In this document: positions 1-8,161 of the stretch, piece by piece
Layout: each line of letters starts with the position of its first letter
Numbering within the stretch: the stretch's first letter is position 1
Source of the DNA: Gammaproteobacteria bacterium
GTDB taxonomy: Bacteria > Pseudomonadota > Gammaproteobacteria > Magnimaribacterales > D2472
Length of the DNA stretch: 13,841 nt
Assembly (NCBI GenBank): GCA_002710265.1
Contig: PAJW01000012.1
Coordinates: 28,063 to 41,903 of the forward strand
Direction of reading: 5' to 3'
The notes under the pieces: generated by a model
Databases searched by the model: none
Seen by the model: the letters and a program-made list of their open reading frames with translations, nothing else
Told to the model about the DNA's origin: nothing
Translations under genes and position numbers: made by a program

Positions 1-200
1 ATTTCTATTTTTATCTTTACCCAATTTATTTTGCACTTACATCATCAGCATGGTTTATGTTATTGAGTTATTTGACTACTATATCAACAAATAAATCATT
101 TAATATTTATTCAAACACTTTTATTTCTTACGCCATGTCAATTACATTATGTTTAATAGCTTTATTTATTTTAGTAAGGTCTTTTAATGAATATTTCTAA
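1..200 (+). CDS. C-terminal fragment of a multi-pass membrane protein (possibly LysE/RhtB-type exporter)
   Basis: An open frame is already running at the left edge (first full codon at 3) and stops with TAA at 198-200. It gives about 65 residues of a protein whose start lies outside the window. The visible part is very hydrophobic: one membrane segment contains FALTSSAWFMLLSYL and a second contains ITLCLIALFILV, followed by a short polar tail. The alternation of an S-x-x-W-F segment, a short basic or polar linker and a last hydrophobic helix resembles the end of LysE/RhtB amino-acid exporters. That is a weak resemblance, and another small transporter is possible. The next gene starts inside its last codons (14-bp overlap, 187-200), which suggests co-transcription and translational coupling. 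Confidence 0.5.
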   Translation, partial: FYFYLYPIYFALTSSAWFMLLSYLTTISTNKSFNIYSNTFISYAMSITLCLIALFILVRSFNEYF

Positions 201-720
201 AATTGTAGATAATCTAAAAGGTCACGAAAAAGGATTTCCACCTGTTGAAAATTGGAACCCTGACCTCTGCATTGGACCAGAATTCAAAATAGATAGGGAA
301 GGAGATTGGTATTATGATAATTCACAAATTAAGAATGCTAAGTTAATTAATTTATTTGCTAGTGTTCTGAAAAAAGAAAAACAAAATTATTATTTAGTTA
401 CACCTGTTGAAAAAATTCTAGTAAATGTAGACCTAGCTCCATACAAAATAATAGATTTTGAAATTATTAATGAGAATATAAAATTTATTACCAATCTTAA
501 TTATGACTTTTACCTAGACAAGAATCATTCAACTCGATTAATTGAGATTGATGATGCTTTACTGCCACTGGTCAATGTTAGAAGTAATATAGAGGGCTTT
601 ATTAATAGGAATACATACTACAAGCTAATTGATTTTGCTTTAGAAAAAAATTTTAAATATAAAAATGATTTATATGTTCCAAGTTTTAATAAAAATCACA
701 TCATAGGTAAAATTGCATAA
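187..720 (+). CDS. DUF1285 family protein
   Basis: This is a 177-residue soluble protein with the landmarks of the DUF1285 family. These are a proline-rich FPPVENWNP near the start (17-25), REGDWYY (37-43) followed by an N-x-x-I-x-N-x-x-L strand-helix, YYLVTPVEK (68-76), and near the end an N-V-R-x-x-I-E-G-F-I-N-R stretch (130-141) followed by a tyrosine-rich helix. Length is close to the family norm of roughly 180-200. No biochemical function is established for the family and none is proposed here. The ATG at 187 has a good Shine-Dalgarno sequence, AAGGT at 176-180, six bases upstream. The gene overlaps the preceding membrane-protein gene by 14 bp and the following DUF2256 gene by 8 bp, so the three probably form one transcript. 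Confidence 0.85.
   Translation: MNISKIVDNLKGHEKGFPPVENWNPDLCIGPEFKIDREGDWYYDNSQIKNAKLINLFASVLKKEKQNYYLVTPVEKILVNVDLAPYKIIDFEIINENIKFITNLNYDFYLDKNHSTRLIEIDDALLPLVNVRSNIEGFINRNTYYKLIDFALEKNFKYKNDLYVPSFNKNHIIGKIA
705..708 (+). promoter_or_regulatory. Ribosome binding site supporting a TTG start
   Basis: AGGT lies four bases before the TTG at 713. The reading frame of the downstream gene is closed by TAG at 704-706 and contains no ATG or GTG before its conserved region, so TTG 713 is the only usable start. The site lies inside the last codons of the DUF1285 gene. Confidence 0.55.
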
Positions 721-859
721 AAAAAATAACTTACCATCAAAGGTTTGTCCAAAATGCGGAAGACCATTTTTGTGGCGTAAGAAGTGGAGAAGAGACTGGG
801 ATAATGTTATCTACTGCAGTGAAAAATGTAAGAAATCTAGGAATTCAAAGTCTCAGTAA
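713..859 (+). CDS. DUF2256 small zinc-ribbon protein
   Basis: This 48-codon gene starts at TTG. The product begins [19 protein letters not shown] and continues with WRKKW, then W-D-x-V-x-Y-C-S-E-K-C-K. The two cysteine pairs (C12/C15 and C35/C39) and the tryptophan-rich middle match the DUF2256 family, whose members are about 40-60 residues and commonly begin with M-H-K/R-K. The paired cysteines imply a single bound zinc. The cellular role is unknown, although the basic composition would allow nucleic-acid or ribosome contact. The start overlaps the end of the DUF1285 gene. The last 23 bp (837-859) overlap tail-to-tail with the opposing DUF885 gene, so the two 3' ends share DNA and no separate terminator is visible. 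Confidence 0.85.
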   Translation: MHKKNNLPSKVCPKCGRPFLWRKKWRRDWDNVIYCSEKCKKSRNSKSQ

Positions 860-2651
860 TCCATTCGTCGATATAAAACTCCAATAATTCTAAGGGAAGA
901 GAACCTCTTTTTAATACTTCGTGATGAAAATCTTTTATATCATATTTATCGCCAAGCATGCTTTCAGCTTTATTTCTAAGTTCAAGAATTTTAAGTTGAC
1001 CAATTTTATAAGCAAGAGCTTGGCCAGGCCACGCTATATATCTATCCACTTCGTTTTCTATATCTAATTTAGATTTTGCTGAATTTTCTATGAATAAATT
1101 GATTGCATCTTCTCTAGTCCAGTCCATATAATGCATGCCTGTATCAACTACCAGTCTTATCGCTCTCCACATATCATAAGTCAGTTGGCCAAATTTATCG
1201 TATGGATCATCATATATACCTATAAACTCTCCAAGTTCTTCGCTGTATAACCCCCAACCCTCAACGAAAGCTGTAATGCCTTGGTATTTTCTAAACGTTG
1301 GTACATTCTCAAGTTCTTGAGCAATCGATATTTGAAAATGATGTCCAGGTACAGCCTCATGAACAGTTAATACTGGGATTTCATACTTTGGTCTAGATTC
1401 TGGCTTATATAGATTTGCATAAAAATAACCGGGTCTACCAGGACTCGGGCTATTGTAATAAGCAGTGGTAGTGAATGGAGCTGTTTCATCAGGTATAGGT
1501 ATCACACCGTAAGGAGCTCTTGGAAAAACTTTAAAAATTTTTGGTAAAAGAGGGTCAATTGTTTTAGACATAATAAGATAGGCATTAAATAAATCCTCGG
1601 CATTGTCATAGTAAAATCTTGGACTTGTTCTAAGATAATTTAAAAATGATAAAAAATCACCATCCCAATCTACATCTTTAATGATTTGTTCCATCTCAGA
1701 ACGAATACGGTCTATCTCATTCAATCCTATAGTATGTATCTCATCTGGTGTTAAGTTTGTTGTTGTATAGTATTTAGCAAGGTATTCATAATACTTTTTA
1801 CCATTTGGTATATCTTTTATTCCTATACTATCTCTCGAATTGGGAAGGTAGTCATTTAATAAAAAATCATGAAGTCTTTTGTATGCCGGATTAATTTTGT
1901 TTTCAATTAATATAATAGCGTCATCAATAAGTTTATTTTTATCATCTATATTAATAATTGATTCATCAGCCTCCTTAAAAACTTTTAAGTATGGATTTGA
2001 ATCTATATCTGATTCTATGATTGCATTTAATTGTGCGATTACACCTTTTGTTACTAGTTTTGGCTGTGTGTGACCTTTTGCAAGACCCTCTTTATTTATA
2101 ATTAGTGAGTTATCAATGTTATCAACAAATTGTTCCAGTCTTTTAAACCAATCGTAATAATCTTTTTTCGTTGTGTAGACTAATCTATTACCTGTTTCAT
2201 AAAAGCTTTGAATTCCACCACGTTGATTTAATCGTAAATAGTATGTTGGAAATTCAAAAGCGTTAACACTATTTTTCAGTCCGAACTCTTTTAATTTATA
2301 ATTTAACTGATTTTCTTTCGAAAGTTTTAATATTTCAAATTGTTCCAGTAAATACAATGAATTTTGGTCAGATTTTTTATCTTTAATGAATTGTTCAATG
2401 CTATTTGAATTAATTTTGTCATTTAATGACTTGTCACCGGTATATGAAGCAAACAAAGGATTATCTTTTAGATTATTTTTCCAATCGTTCTCTAAATATT
2501 CTACGAATAATTTATTTTCATCAGTTTTTATTGGCACATCAATTTCTTTTGGCTCATCAGTTATAACAATATTATTATTCTGTGTTTCAACAGTTGTACA
2601 GGATATTAAAATTAATAGAGGGATTGTTTTTATATATGTATTTTTTTGCAT
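837..2651 (-). CDS. DUF885 family lipoprotein, probable zinc metallohydrolase
   Basis: This is a 604-residue protein. The first 18 residues form a lipoprotein signal: a Lys near the N-terminus, a hydrophobic core PLLILIS, then Cys18, so the mature protein should be lipid-anchored in the cell envelope. A polar linker follows to about residue 40. The rest is the helical DUF885 domain. The metal motif HEAVPGHH (431-438) is complete, and a downstream [13 protein letters not shown] (462-474) supplies further conserved acidic residues, including E464. Near the C-terminus [15 protein letters not shown] (537-551) matches another conserved family block. The HExxPGHH signature resembles gluzincin-type peptidases. 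Peptidase activity is inferred from that and is not established for this branch. The start ATG overlaps the stop of the ETF-ubiquinone oxidoreductase gene by one base (TAATG), so the two are almost certainly translationally coupled. The 3' end overlaps the opposing DUF2256 gene by 23 bp. Confidence 0.88.
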   Translation of the reverse strand: MQKNTYIKTIPLLILISCTTVETQNNNIVITDEPKEIDVPIKTDENKLFVEYLENDWKNNLKDNPLFASYTGDKSLNDKINSNSIEQFIKDKKSDQNSLYLLEQFEILKLSKENQLNYKLKEFGLKNSVNAFEFPTYYLRLNQRGGIQSFYETGNRLVYTTKKDYYDWFKRLEQFVDNIDNSLIINKEGLAKGHTQPKLVTKGVIAQLNAIIESDIDSNPYLKVFKEADESIINIDDKNKLIDDAIILIENKINPAYKRLHDFLLNDYLPNSRDSIGIKDIPNGKKYYEYLAKYYTTTNLTPDEIHTIGLNEIDRIRSEMEQIIKDVDWDGDFLSFLNYLRTSPRFYYDNAEDLFNAYLIMSKTIDPLLPKIFKVFPRAPYGVIPIPDETAPFTTTAYYNSPSPGRPGYFYANLYKPESRPKYEIPVLTVHEAVPGHHFQISIAQELENVPTFRKYQGITAFVEGWGLYSEELGEFIGIYDDPYDKFGQLTYDMWRAIRLVVDTGMHYMDWTREDAINLFIENSAKSKLDIENEVDRYIAWPGQALAYKIGQLKILELRNKAESMLGDKYDIKDFHHEVLKRGSLPLELLEFYIDEWITETLNS

Positions 2652-4276
2652 TACATATTTGGATAATTAGGTCCACCGGGACCCTCAGGACTAACCCAAT
2701 TTATATTTTGTGACGGATCTTTGATATCACAGGTCTTACAATGAACACAGTTCTGGGCATTTATTACAAACTTACTTTCATTATCTTTTTCAACAACTTC
2801 GTAAACACCTGCTGGGCAGTATCTTTGTGCTGGCTCATCGTACATAGGCAAATTAACACTTATGGGTATTGTTGAATCCTTCAATTGAAGATGGCAGGGT
2901 TGGTCTTCTTCATGATTGGTATTTGATAAATATACTGAAGATAACTTATCAAATGAATATATTCCGTCCGGTTTTGGATAATCTATTTTTGGCATTTCAT
3001 CCGCTTTTTTTAAACATGCATAGTCTGGAGTAGGATGATTTAATGTAAAGGGTAGATTTCCTCTGAATATAAATTGATCAATAGCGTTAAATGCTGCACC
3101 AATTAAAGCCCCATATTTATGGAAGATGGGACCAAAGTTTCTAGATTTATGAAGTTCTTTATGTATCCAGGAATTTTTTATCTTTTCATCAAATGATTCA
3201 TTTGTTATACCCTGAAGAGTTTCATATATATGCTCACCTGCTAGAGCACCAGATTTCATGGCAGTATGCGAACCCTTTATCTTAGAGAAAACTAAAGTTC
3301 CAGCATTATCTCCTACTATAAGACCTCCTGGGAATTCCATCTTTGGTAATGATTGCAATCCACCTTTAATAAGCGCTCTTGCTCCATAGGATAATCTTTC
3401 AGCTCCCTCAAGATGTTTTTTAATTGATGGGTGTGTCTTCCATTTTTGAAATTCATCAAAAGGGCTTAAGTGTGGGTTTTTGTAATCCAGTGGAATCACA
3501 TAACCGATATAAGCTTCACTATTTTCACCATGATAAAAATAAGACCCTGAAGGTGTGTCAACATTGGTAGGCCATCCATTAGTATGTATAACCAAACCTT
3601 CTTCATGAAGCTCGGGTTTTAATTTCCATACTTCTTTAAAACCTATGCCATAATGCTGGGGGTCTTTACCATCACTTAAATTAAATTTGTGAATTACTTG
3701 TTTTCCTAAATGACCTCTGCAACCTTCTCCAAGAATTGTATATTTAGCTTTTATATTTATACCAGGCTCATGTCCTGGCTTTAATTCTCCAGATTCAGCA
3801 ATACCCATATCACCTGTCTGAACTCCTACGACTTGATCATCTTCTATTATTAATTGGCTTGCTGGAAAACCAGGAAAAACCTCAACCCCCAGATTTTCAG
3901 CTTGTTCACCAAGCCATCGACACAAATTTCCAAGACTAATAACATAGTTGCCATGATTATTCATTGGAGGCATTACAAAAGAGGGCACTGGTATACCTAT
4001 TTTTTCTAATAGGAAGAGTAGTTTATCTTTTTTTACAGGAACATTTAAAGGCGCCCCTAACTCCTTCCAATTAGGTAAGAGTTCATCTAATGCATTAGGC
4101 TGAAAAACGTTTCCAGATAGTATGTGTGCACCAATTTCAGAACCTTTTTCAAGTAAACAAATACTATAGTCAGTTCCATTTTTTTGATTGAGTTGAGCAA
4201 ATTTTATAGCTGTAGCAAGACCGGAGGGACCACCTCCGACTACAACAACATCATACTCCATAGTTTCTCTGTGCAT
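2651..4276 (-). CDS. etfQO: Electron transfer flavoprotein-ubiquinone oxidoreductase (ETF-QO)
   Basis: This 541-residue enzyme oxidises reduced electron transfer flavoprotein and reduces ubiquinone at the inner membrane face, feeding electrons from fatty-acid and amino-acid dehydrogenases into respiration. The N-terminal FAD dinucleotide fold carries GGGPSG (14-19), followed by E-K-G-S-E-I-G-A-H-I-L-S-G (43-55). The middle contains YGARALIKGGLQSLPKM (297-313) and KIKGSHTAMKSGALA (332-346), both typical of the family. The C-terminal [4Fe-4S] ligands are all present: C487 in YCPAGVYE and C510, C513 and C516 in NCVHCKTCDIKDP. The protein ends with P-E-G-P-G-G-P-N-Y-P-N-M. The ATG at 4276 is preferred over M6 because bacterial homologues commonly start with the same M-x-R-E-x-M-E-[YF]-D pattern. 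It is transcribed divergently from etfBA and shares its unit with the DUF885 lipoprotein gene. Confidence 0.96.
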   Translation of the reverse strand: MHRETMEYDVVVVGGGPSGLATAIKFAQLNQKNGTDYSICLLEKGSEIGAHILSGNVFQPNALDELLPNWKELGAPLNVPVKKDKLLFLLEKIGIPVPSFVMPPMNNHGNYVISLGNLCRWLGEQAENLGVEVFPGFPASQLIIEDDQVVGVQTGDMGIAESGELKPGHEPGINIKAKYTILGEGCRGHLGKQVIHKFNLSDGKDPQHYGIGFKEVWKLKPELHEEGLVIHTNGWPTNVDTPSGSYFYHGENSEAYIGYVIPLDYKNPHLSPFDEFQKWKTHPSIKKHLEGAERLSYGARALIKGGLQSLPKMEFPGGLIVGDNAGTLVFSKIKGSHTAMKSGALAGEHIYETLQGITNESFDEKIKNSWIHKELHKSRNFGPIFHKYGALIGAAFNAIDQFIFRGNLPFTLNHPTPDYACLKKADEMPKIDYPKPDGIYSFDKLSSVYLSNTNHEEDQPCHLQLKDSTIPISVNLPMYDEPAQRYCPAGVYEVVEKDNESKFVINAQNCVHCKTCDIKDPSQNINWVSPEGPGGPNYPNM

Positions 4277-4435
4277 AAGATCTTATTTGTATTGTAATTG
4301 CTTATCTAAATACATTATAATTATAGCCTATTATAAGTAGGATTTATAATTAATAAATAGATAAATAACTATTATTTATATTAAATATTCTAAATTATAA
4401 GTACAATTTACACTATTAAAAGGTATAAAACACTT
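4277..4435. promoter_or_regulatory. Divergent promoter region between etfQO and etfBA
   Basis: This 159-bp, very AT-rich region holds the control signals for both ETF units. On the + strand TTGTAA (4292-4297), an 18-base spacer and a perfect TATAAT (4316-4321) form a plausible sigma-70 promoter for etfBA, giving a leader of about 108 nt. On the - strand TATAAT occurs three times (4319-4314, 4325-4320, 4335-4330), none with a good -35 hexamer. A 12-bp palindrome, ATAAGATCTTAT (4275-4286), overlaps the etfQO start codon, and an 8-3-8 inverted repeat lies at 4361-4379. Both could be chance in such DNA. AAAAGGT at 4418-4424 is the likely etfB ribosome binding site, with a long spacing of about 11 bases. 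Confidence 0.45.
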
Positions 4436-5188
4436 ATGAAAATATTAGTTCCAGTTAAAAGAGTAGTCGACTATAACGTAAAAGTTCGTCCTTTATCAGA
4501 TAGTTCTAACGTTGACTTAAATAATGTAAAAATGGCAGTAAATCCATTTTGTGAAATAGCTCTTGAAGAAGCTGTTAGATTAAAAGAAGCCGGTCAAGCA
4601 ACTGAGGTTGTTGCAGTCTCAGTTGGTAAAACTGAATCACAAGAACAGTTAAGAACTGCTCTTGCATTAGGTGCTGATAGAGCGACTCTTGTTGAAACAG
4701 ATTCACTATTAGAACCTCTAGCTATCGCAAAAGTTTTGCACAAACTTGTCGATGATGAGAAACCAGATTTAATAATCTTAGGCAAGCAAGCTATAGATGG
4801 TGATAATAATCAAACTGGTCAGATGTTAGCTGCTATGTTGGATTATCCTCAAGCCACAAACGCATCTGAAGTTAAAATAGATAACTCATCTGTTCAAGTT
4901 ACTAGAGAAATAGATGGAGGCCTTCAAACTTTAAAATTAAATTTACCTGCTATTGTAACAACAGATTTAAGGCTAAATGAACCAAGATATGCCTCATTAC
5001 CTAATATTATGAAAGCAAAGAAAAAAGAACTTAATATTCTTCCAATTTCTGACATGGGTCTTGATGCAAGCCCCAGAACAGAGCTGTTGTCTGTTGAACT
5101 GCCTCCATCAAGAGATGCAGGAATAATAGTAGAAACAGTTACTGATTTAGTAGATAAACTTAAAAATGAAGCAAAGGTAATACAATGA
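4436..5188 (+). CDS. etfB: Electron transfer flavoprotein beta subunit
   Basis: This 250-residue subunit carries AMP and the partner-dehydrogenase recognition loop. It begins [19 protein letters not shown], as group I EtfB does. It contains [13 protein letters not shown] (116-128), which contributes to the AMP site, then V-T-R-E-I-D-G-G (155-162) and the family signature around [18 protein letters not shown] (180-197), the loop that docks on acyl-CoA dehydrogenases. Length is the family norm. The stop overlaps the etfA start by four bases (ATGA), which ties production of the two subunits together. Together with EtfA and the divergently encoded ETF-QO it forms the complete route from flavin dehydrogenases to ubiquinone. 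Confidence 0.97.
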   Translation: MKILVPVKRVVDYNVKVRPLSDSSNVDLNNVKMAVNPFCEIALEEAVRLKEAGQATEVVAVSVGKTESQEQLRTALALGADRATLVETDSLLEPLAIAKVLHKLVDDEKPDLIILGKQAIDGDNNQTGQMLAAMLDYPQATNASEVKIDNSSVQVTREIDGGLQTLKLNLPAIVTTDLRLNEPRYASLPNIMKAKKKELNILPISDMGLDASPRTELLSVELPPSRDAGIIVETVTDLVDKLKNEAKVIQ

Positions 5189-6114
5189 GTATATTAGTAA
5201 TAGCAGAACACGATAATACAAATCTTAAAGGTTCTACACTCAATACTGTAGCAGCTGCAGGTAATCTGAATGGTGATATTCATATTTTGATTGCTGGATC
5301 AGGAATTGAAAATGTAGTTAGTGAATCACAAACATTAGACGGCGTATCAAAAGTTATTTCTTGTGATAATGAAACATACATTAATTTTATAGCAGAAGAT
5401 TTATCAGCTCTTATAGTCTCAATTTCAAATAATTACACACATATACTTGCACCCGCAACAACATTTGGAAAAAACTTGATGCCAAGGGTTTCAGCTAAAT
5501 TAGATAGTCAACAAATTTCAGATATCATATCAATAGAATCTGATGACACTTTCAAAAGACCTATTTATGCTGGAAGTTGCATAGCAACAGTTAAGTCTAA
5601 TGATTCTATTAAGGTTATTACAGTCAGGTCAACCGCTTTTGATTCAATTGGAATGAATAATTCCGGTGTTGAAGTTGAAACTATTAATGGTTCAGATTCA
5701 CTAGGTATTTCAAGTTTTGTCTCAGAAGAGTTAGCTAAAAGTGATAGACCGGAGCTAACATCTGCAAATATTGTTATTTCTGGTGGTAGAGGAATGCAAT
5801 CTGGTGACAATTTTCACTTACTTGATTCAATAGCAGATAAATTAGGAGCAGCTGTAGGTGCATCTAGAGCAGCAGTTGATGCTGGATTTGTTCCTAATGA
5901 TTATCAAGTTGGCCAAACGGGTAAAATTGTTGCTCCTGACTTATATATTGCAGTAGGTATATCAGGCGCTATTCAACATTTAGCTGGAATGAAAGATTCA
6001 AAGGTAATAGTAGCTATTAACAAAGACGAAGACGCTCCTATTTTTCAGGTTGCTGATTATGGCCTTGTTGCTGATTTATTTACAGCTCTTCCCGAATTAG
6101 ATGCAGCAATCTAA
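5185..6114 (+). CDS. etfA: Electron transfer flavoprotein alpha subunit
   Basis: This 309-residue partner of EtfB binds the redox-active FAD. The N-terminal half (1-185) is the variable Rossmann-like domain, including RPIYAG (125-130). The C-terminal FAD domain is fully conserved: [11 protein letters not shown] (200-210), [20 protein letters not shown] (225-244) followed by [15 protein letters not shown] (258-269), and the closing [17 protein letters not shown] segment (277-293). Length is typical of bacterial EtfA. It overlaps etfB by 4 bp and the downstream ceramidase-like gene by 14 bp, so it sits in the middle of a three-gene transcript. Confidence 0.97.
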   Translation: MSILVIAEHDNTNLKGSTLNTVAAAGNLNGDIHILIAGSGIENVVSESQTLDGVSKVISCDNETYINFIAEDLSALIVSISNNYTHILAPATTFGKNLMPRVSAKLDSQQISDIISIESDDTFKRPIYAGSCIATVKSNDSIKVITVRSTAFDSIGMNNSGVEVETINGSDSLGISSFVSEELAKSDRPELTSANIVISGGRGMQSGDNFHLLDSIADKLGAAVGASRAAVDAGFVPNDYQVGQTGKIVAPDLYIAVGISGAIQHLAGMKDSKVIVAINKDEDAPIFQVADYGLVADLFTALPELDAAI

Positions 6115-7066
6115 TAAATTGAAACAACTATTTGTTAAAGAAAATGCATTTATTATTACACTAACAGTCAGTGTAATATTTTTATTAGTTTTTTATCTAC
6201 TTAGCTTCTTTCAATTAATACAGTCAGAGGACTCACTAGCATTTATTGGAGAAGCTTCTAGATGGTGTGAGAGAGTCAGTGACGGCCCCTTCAGAGAACC
6301 TGTAAATACGCTTAGTAATCTAGGCTTTATGGTTGCAGGACTATATATACTTCATAAATTAACAAATGAAACATCATTTAATGAATTTTCAGGCCTCAAT
6401 AAAATAACTATCTTATACGGTGTTGCAGTTGTCTATTTAGGGCCCGGATCAATGATGATGCATGGAACTAATACTGAGTGGGGTGGATGGGCAGATAATT
6501 TAAGTATGGTTATGTATATAATTCTACCTTGGCTCTATAACTGTTATAAGATGTCAAATTGGTCCTCAAATACTCTATTAAAAATTTATTTTGCAGTTAT
6601 TTTTATATATGCATTGATGAGAGGTTTATTTGGTAATGGAATGGGAATAGGTTTAGATTTATTTGGAGTTTCGATAGGTTTATGGGTCATAAGCGAATTT
6701 CTATATAAATTTTGGTCTCCATCAATGAGGTTTTTTTCTGGTTTTATTGGCTTTTTAGTAATGATGTTATTTGGAATTTCTCCAATGGAGGTTTTAAATA
6801 ATCTTGGAGAATTTTGGTGGGTTATATTTTTTTGGTTGCCTGGATTATTGGCAAATAAAAAACCTGAAAGTGTAAGAACATATAAATGGTACTATGCTGG
6901 AATGATTGCATATATGACCGCATTTGTAATATGGTTAACAGGCGTTCCTGATAGTGAAACATGTAATCCTGATACAATATTTCAAGCGCATGGATTCTGG
7001 CATCTATTAACAGCTTTATCTACAATATTTTTCTTTTATCACTATAGGTCTGAGAAATTAATTTAA
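6101..7066 (+). CDS. Ceramidase-like integral membrane hydrolase (CREST superfamily)
   Basis: This 321-residue protein has about seven or more hydrophobic segments. It carries the pattern of the alkaline ceramidase family within the CREST membrane hydrolases. WCE (55-57) and EPVNTLSN (66-73) are followed by GPGSMMMHGT (114-123), with candidate catalytic S117 and metal-binding H121. WADNLSM (130-136) holds D132, and the C-terminal CNPDTIFQAHGFWH (288-301) holds H297 and H301. These are the Ser-His-Asp-His-His set expected for zinc-dependent amide hydrolysis in the membrane. A sphingolipid or other lipid amide is therefore the likely substrate, though a non-ceramide lipid is possible. The ATG lies within the last codons of etfA (14-bp overlap); an in-frame TTG six codons later is an alternative start. 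The 3' end overlaps the opposing glutathione-transferase-like gene by 9 bp. Confidence 0.82.
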   Translation: MQQSNKLKQLFVKENAFIITLTVSVIFLLVFYLLSFFQLIQSEDSLAFIGEASRWCERVSDGPFREPVNTLSNLGFMVAGLYILHKLTNETSFNEFSGLNKITILYGVAVVYLGPGSMMMHGTNTEWGGWADNLSMVMYIILPWLYNCYKMSNWSSNTLLKIYFAVIFIYALMRGLFGNGMGIGLDLFGVSIGLWVISEFLYKFWSPSMRFFSGFIGFLVMMLFGISPMEVLNNLGEFWWVIFFWLPGLLANKKPESVRTYKWYYAGMIAYMTAFVIWLTGVPDSETCNPDTIFQAHGFWHLLTALSTIFFFYHYRSEKLI

Positions 7067-8161
7067 GATTTCTTCACAACCAGTATCTTCTAAAAATTTA
7101 ATAACTTCGTCTTTATCTGATGATAATAATTTATTAAATTCATCTTTTATCCAGTTTAAACATTTTACCTGGTAAGGAAATGTTTTTTGTTTCCACGTTG
7201 AATTATCAATATTAGCTTCCCAAATATCATCACCCTTATGGTGTGCTTTTGAATTAGCTATTAGGCATGGAATATAGACCTTACCAATTTCTTTAAATAA
7301 ATCTTTTAGAGAGTTTGGTATATCATCTGAATCAATCCAGCCATAATCATTATTCATAAAATAATTTAAATTTTTATCCGGTTCATGGTTATCAATCCCA
7401 AAAAATTCACCAATTCCACCTTTGTCATGTAATCCAGATAAATCAGACATTGTTGAAACCCATGAGACTGTCCTTGGAGCATTTTTGTAGGCAATATTAC
7501 TAGGAGTCGGATCAAAACCTACCAGTTGTGTTAACTGTCCATATAAACCAAAATCTGATGAGGAAGGTCTATTACCAAACATGAAAGGTAGCTGTGACAA
7601 ATGATTCTCCATCAATTGAAGATATCTTTTATAACTTTCATCAATTAAAGATGCTGTTTCATCACTTGAGCCAACCACCCATAATCTATTAATCTGTCTA
7701 TCTGCAATAACATTCCCAAATTCATGCAGAGAATCATTATCAATATTTAATTTATGTTGAAGGACTAACATTTTTTTTGCATTCTCAGCATCTTCATCAA
7801 AATACCATCGATAATGGAACATGTACTTAGTTGTCCATTCATCAGCAAAATCTTCAAGTATATAATTTAAAAAACTTAATACAGGTGAATTTGGAATTAC
7901 AGATTTGTTTATATAGAGTTTTTCCAAGATTCTGATAATAGGTGTTGTATCTGTTTTGCAGATATTTTCATTATTGTCATCTTTAAAGACTAAAGTTGGT
8001 AAGAGAACTGGTTTTGGTGGCTCTATGTTTAATAGTGATAAATTGTGAACAACATCACCCCATGAAACAGAATAGGGTATATTTCTATACCTAAGAAGCG
8101 CTAATATTTTTTGTGTGTATGGTGAACCTACATTTCCAAATACTTTAATTGGTTCTTTCAT
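7058..8161 (-). CDS. Glutathione S-transferase-like protein with extended C-terminus
   Basis: At 367 residues this is much longer than a classical transferase (about 200-230). Residues 5-85 form a thioredoxin-fold N-domain with GSPYTQKIL (12-20), a proline in the cis-Pro region (LLPTLVF, 53-59) and D-T-T-P-I-I (71-76) in place of the usual E-S-x-A-I. Residues 90-245 are helical, with the folding element LPFMFGNRPSSSDFGLYGQL (191-210) typical of GST C-domains. About 120 further residues follow, including P-C-L-I-A-N (298-303), FPYQVKCLNW (328-337) and a terminal TGCEEIL. As I recall, proteobacterial GST-like proteins of similar length share this extension, whose role is unknown. It is the last gene of the nine-gene operon. 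Its ATG abuts the preceding stop, with AGGA just upstream as ribosome binding site. No catalytic Ser/Cys is obvious beyond S13/Y15, so binding rather than catalysis is possible. Confidence 0.75.
   Translation of the reverse strand: MKEPIKVFGNVGSPYTQKILALLRYRNIPYSVSWGDVVHNLSLLNIEPPKPVLLPTLVFKDDNNENICKTDTTPIIRILEKLYINKSVIPNSPVLSFLNYILEDFADEWTTKYMFHYRWYFDEDAENAKKMLVLQHKLNIDNDSLHEFGNVIADRQINRLWVVGSSDETASLIDESYKRYLQLMENHLSQLPFMFGNRPSSSDFGLYGQLTQLVGFDPTPSNIAYKNAPRTVSWVSTMSDLSGLHDKGGIGEFFGIDNHEPDKNLNYFMNNDYGWIDSDDIPNSLKDLFKEIGKVYIPCLIANSKAHHKGDDIWEANIDNSTWKQKTFPYQVKCLNWIKDEFNKLLSSDKDEVIKFLEDTGCEEILN

Noticed and set aside
719..726. Run of eight A residues at the start of the DUF2256 gene as a possible slippery or frameshift site
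   Set aside because: The downstream gene has its own TTG start and ribosome binding site and the frames are intact, so no slippage is needed. Such runs are common at this base composition.
1879..2670. Two + strand open frames opposite the DUF885 lipoprotein gene
   Set aside because: They show no family resemblance, and they lie antisense to a well-conserved coding region. They are shadows.
2670..2683. GGTCC/GGACC hairpin near the 3' end of the ETF-QO gene
   Set aside because: The stem is only 5 bp, lies inside the conserved C-terminal codons (Gly-Pro-Gly-Gly-Pro) and has no T-run after it, so it is not a terminator.
4275..4286. Perfect 12-bp palindrome ATAAGATCTTAT over the etfQO start codon
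   Set aside because: It is short and AT-rich. One such palindrome in a 159-bp A+T-rich gap is within chance, and no linked regulator is present.
4361..4379. Inverted repeat ATAAATAA-CTA-TTATTTAT in the etf divergent region
   Set aside because: It is made of A and T apart from one centre base. Arms of this length are expected by chance at this composition.
4594..5810. Two - strand open frames opposite etfB and etfA
   Set aside because: They are antisense to strongly conserved ETF motifs and lack any recognisable domain.
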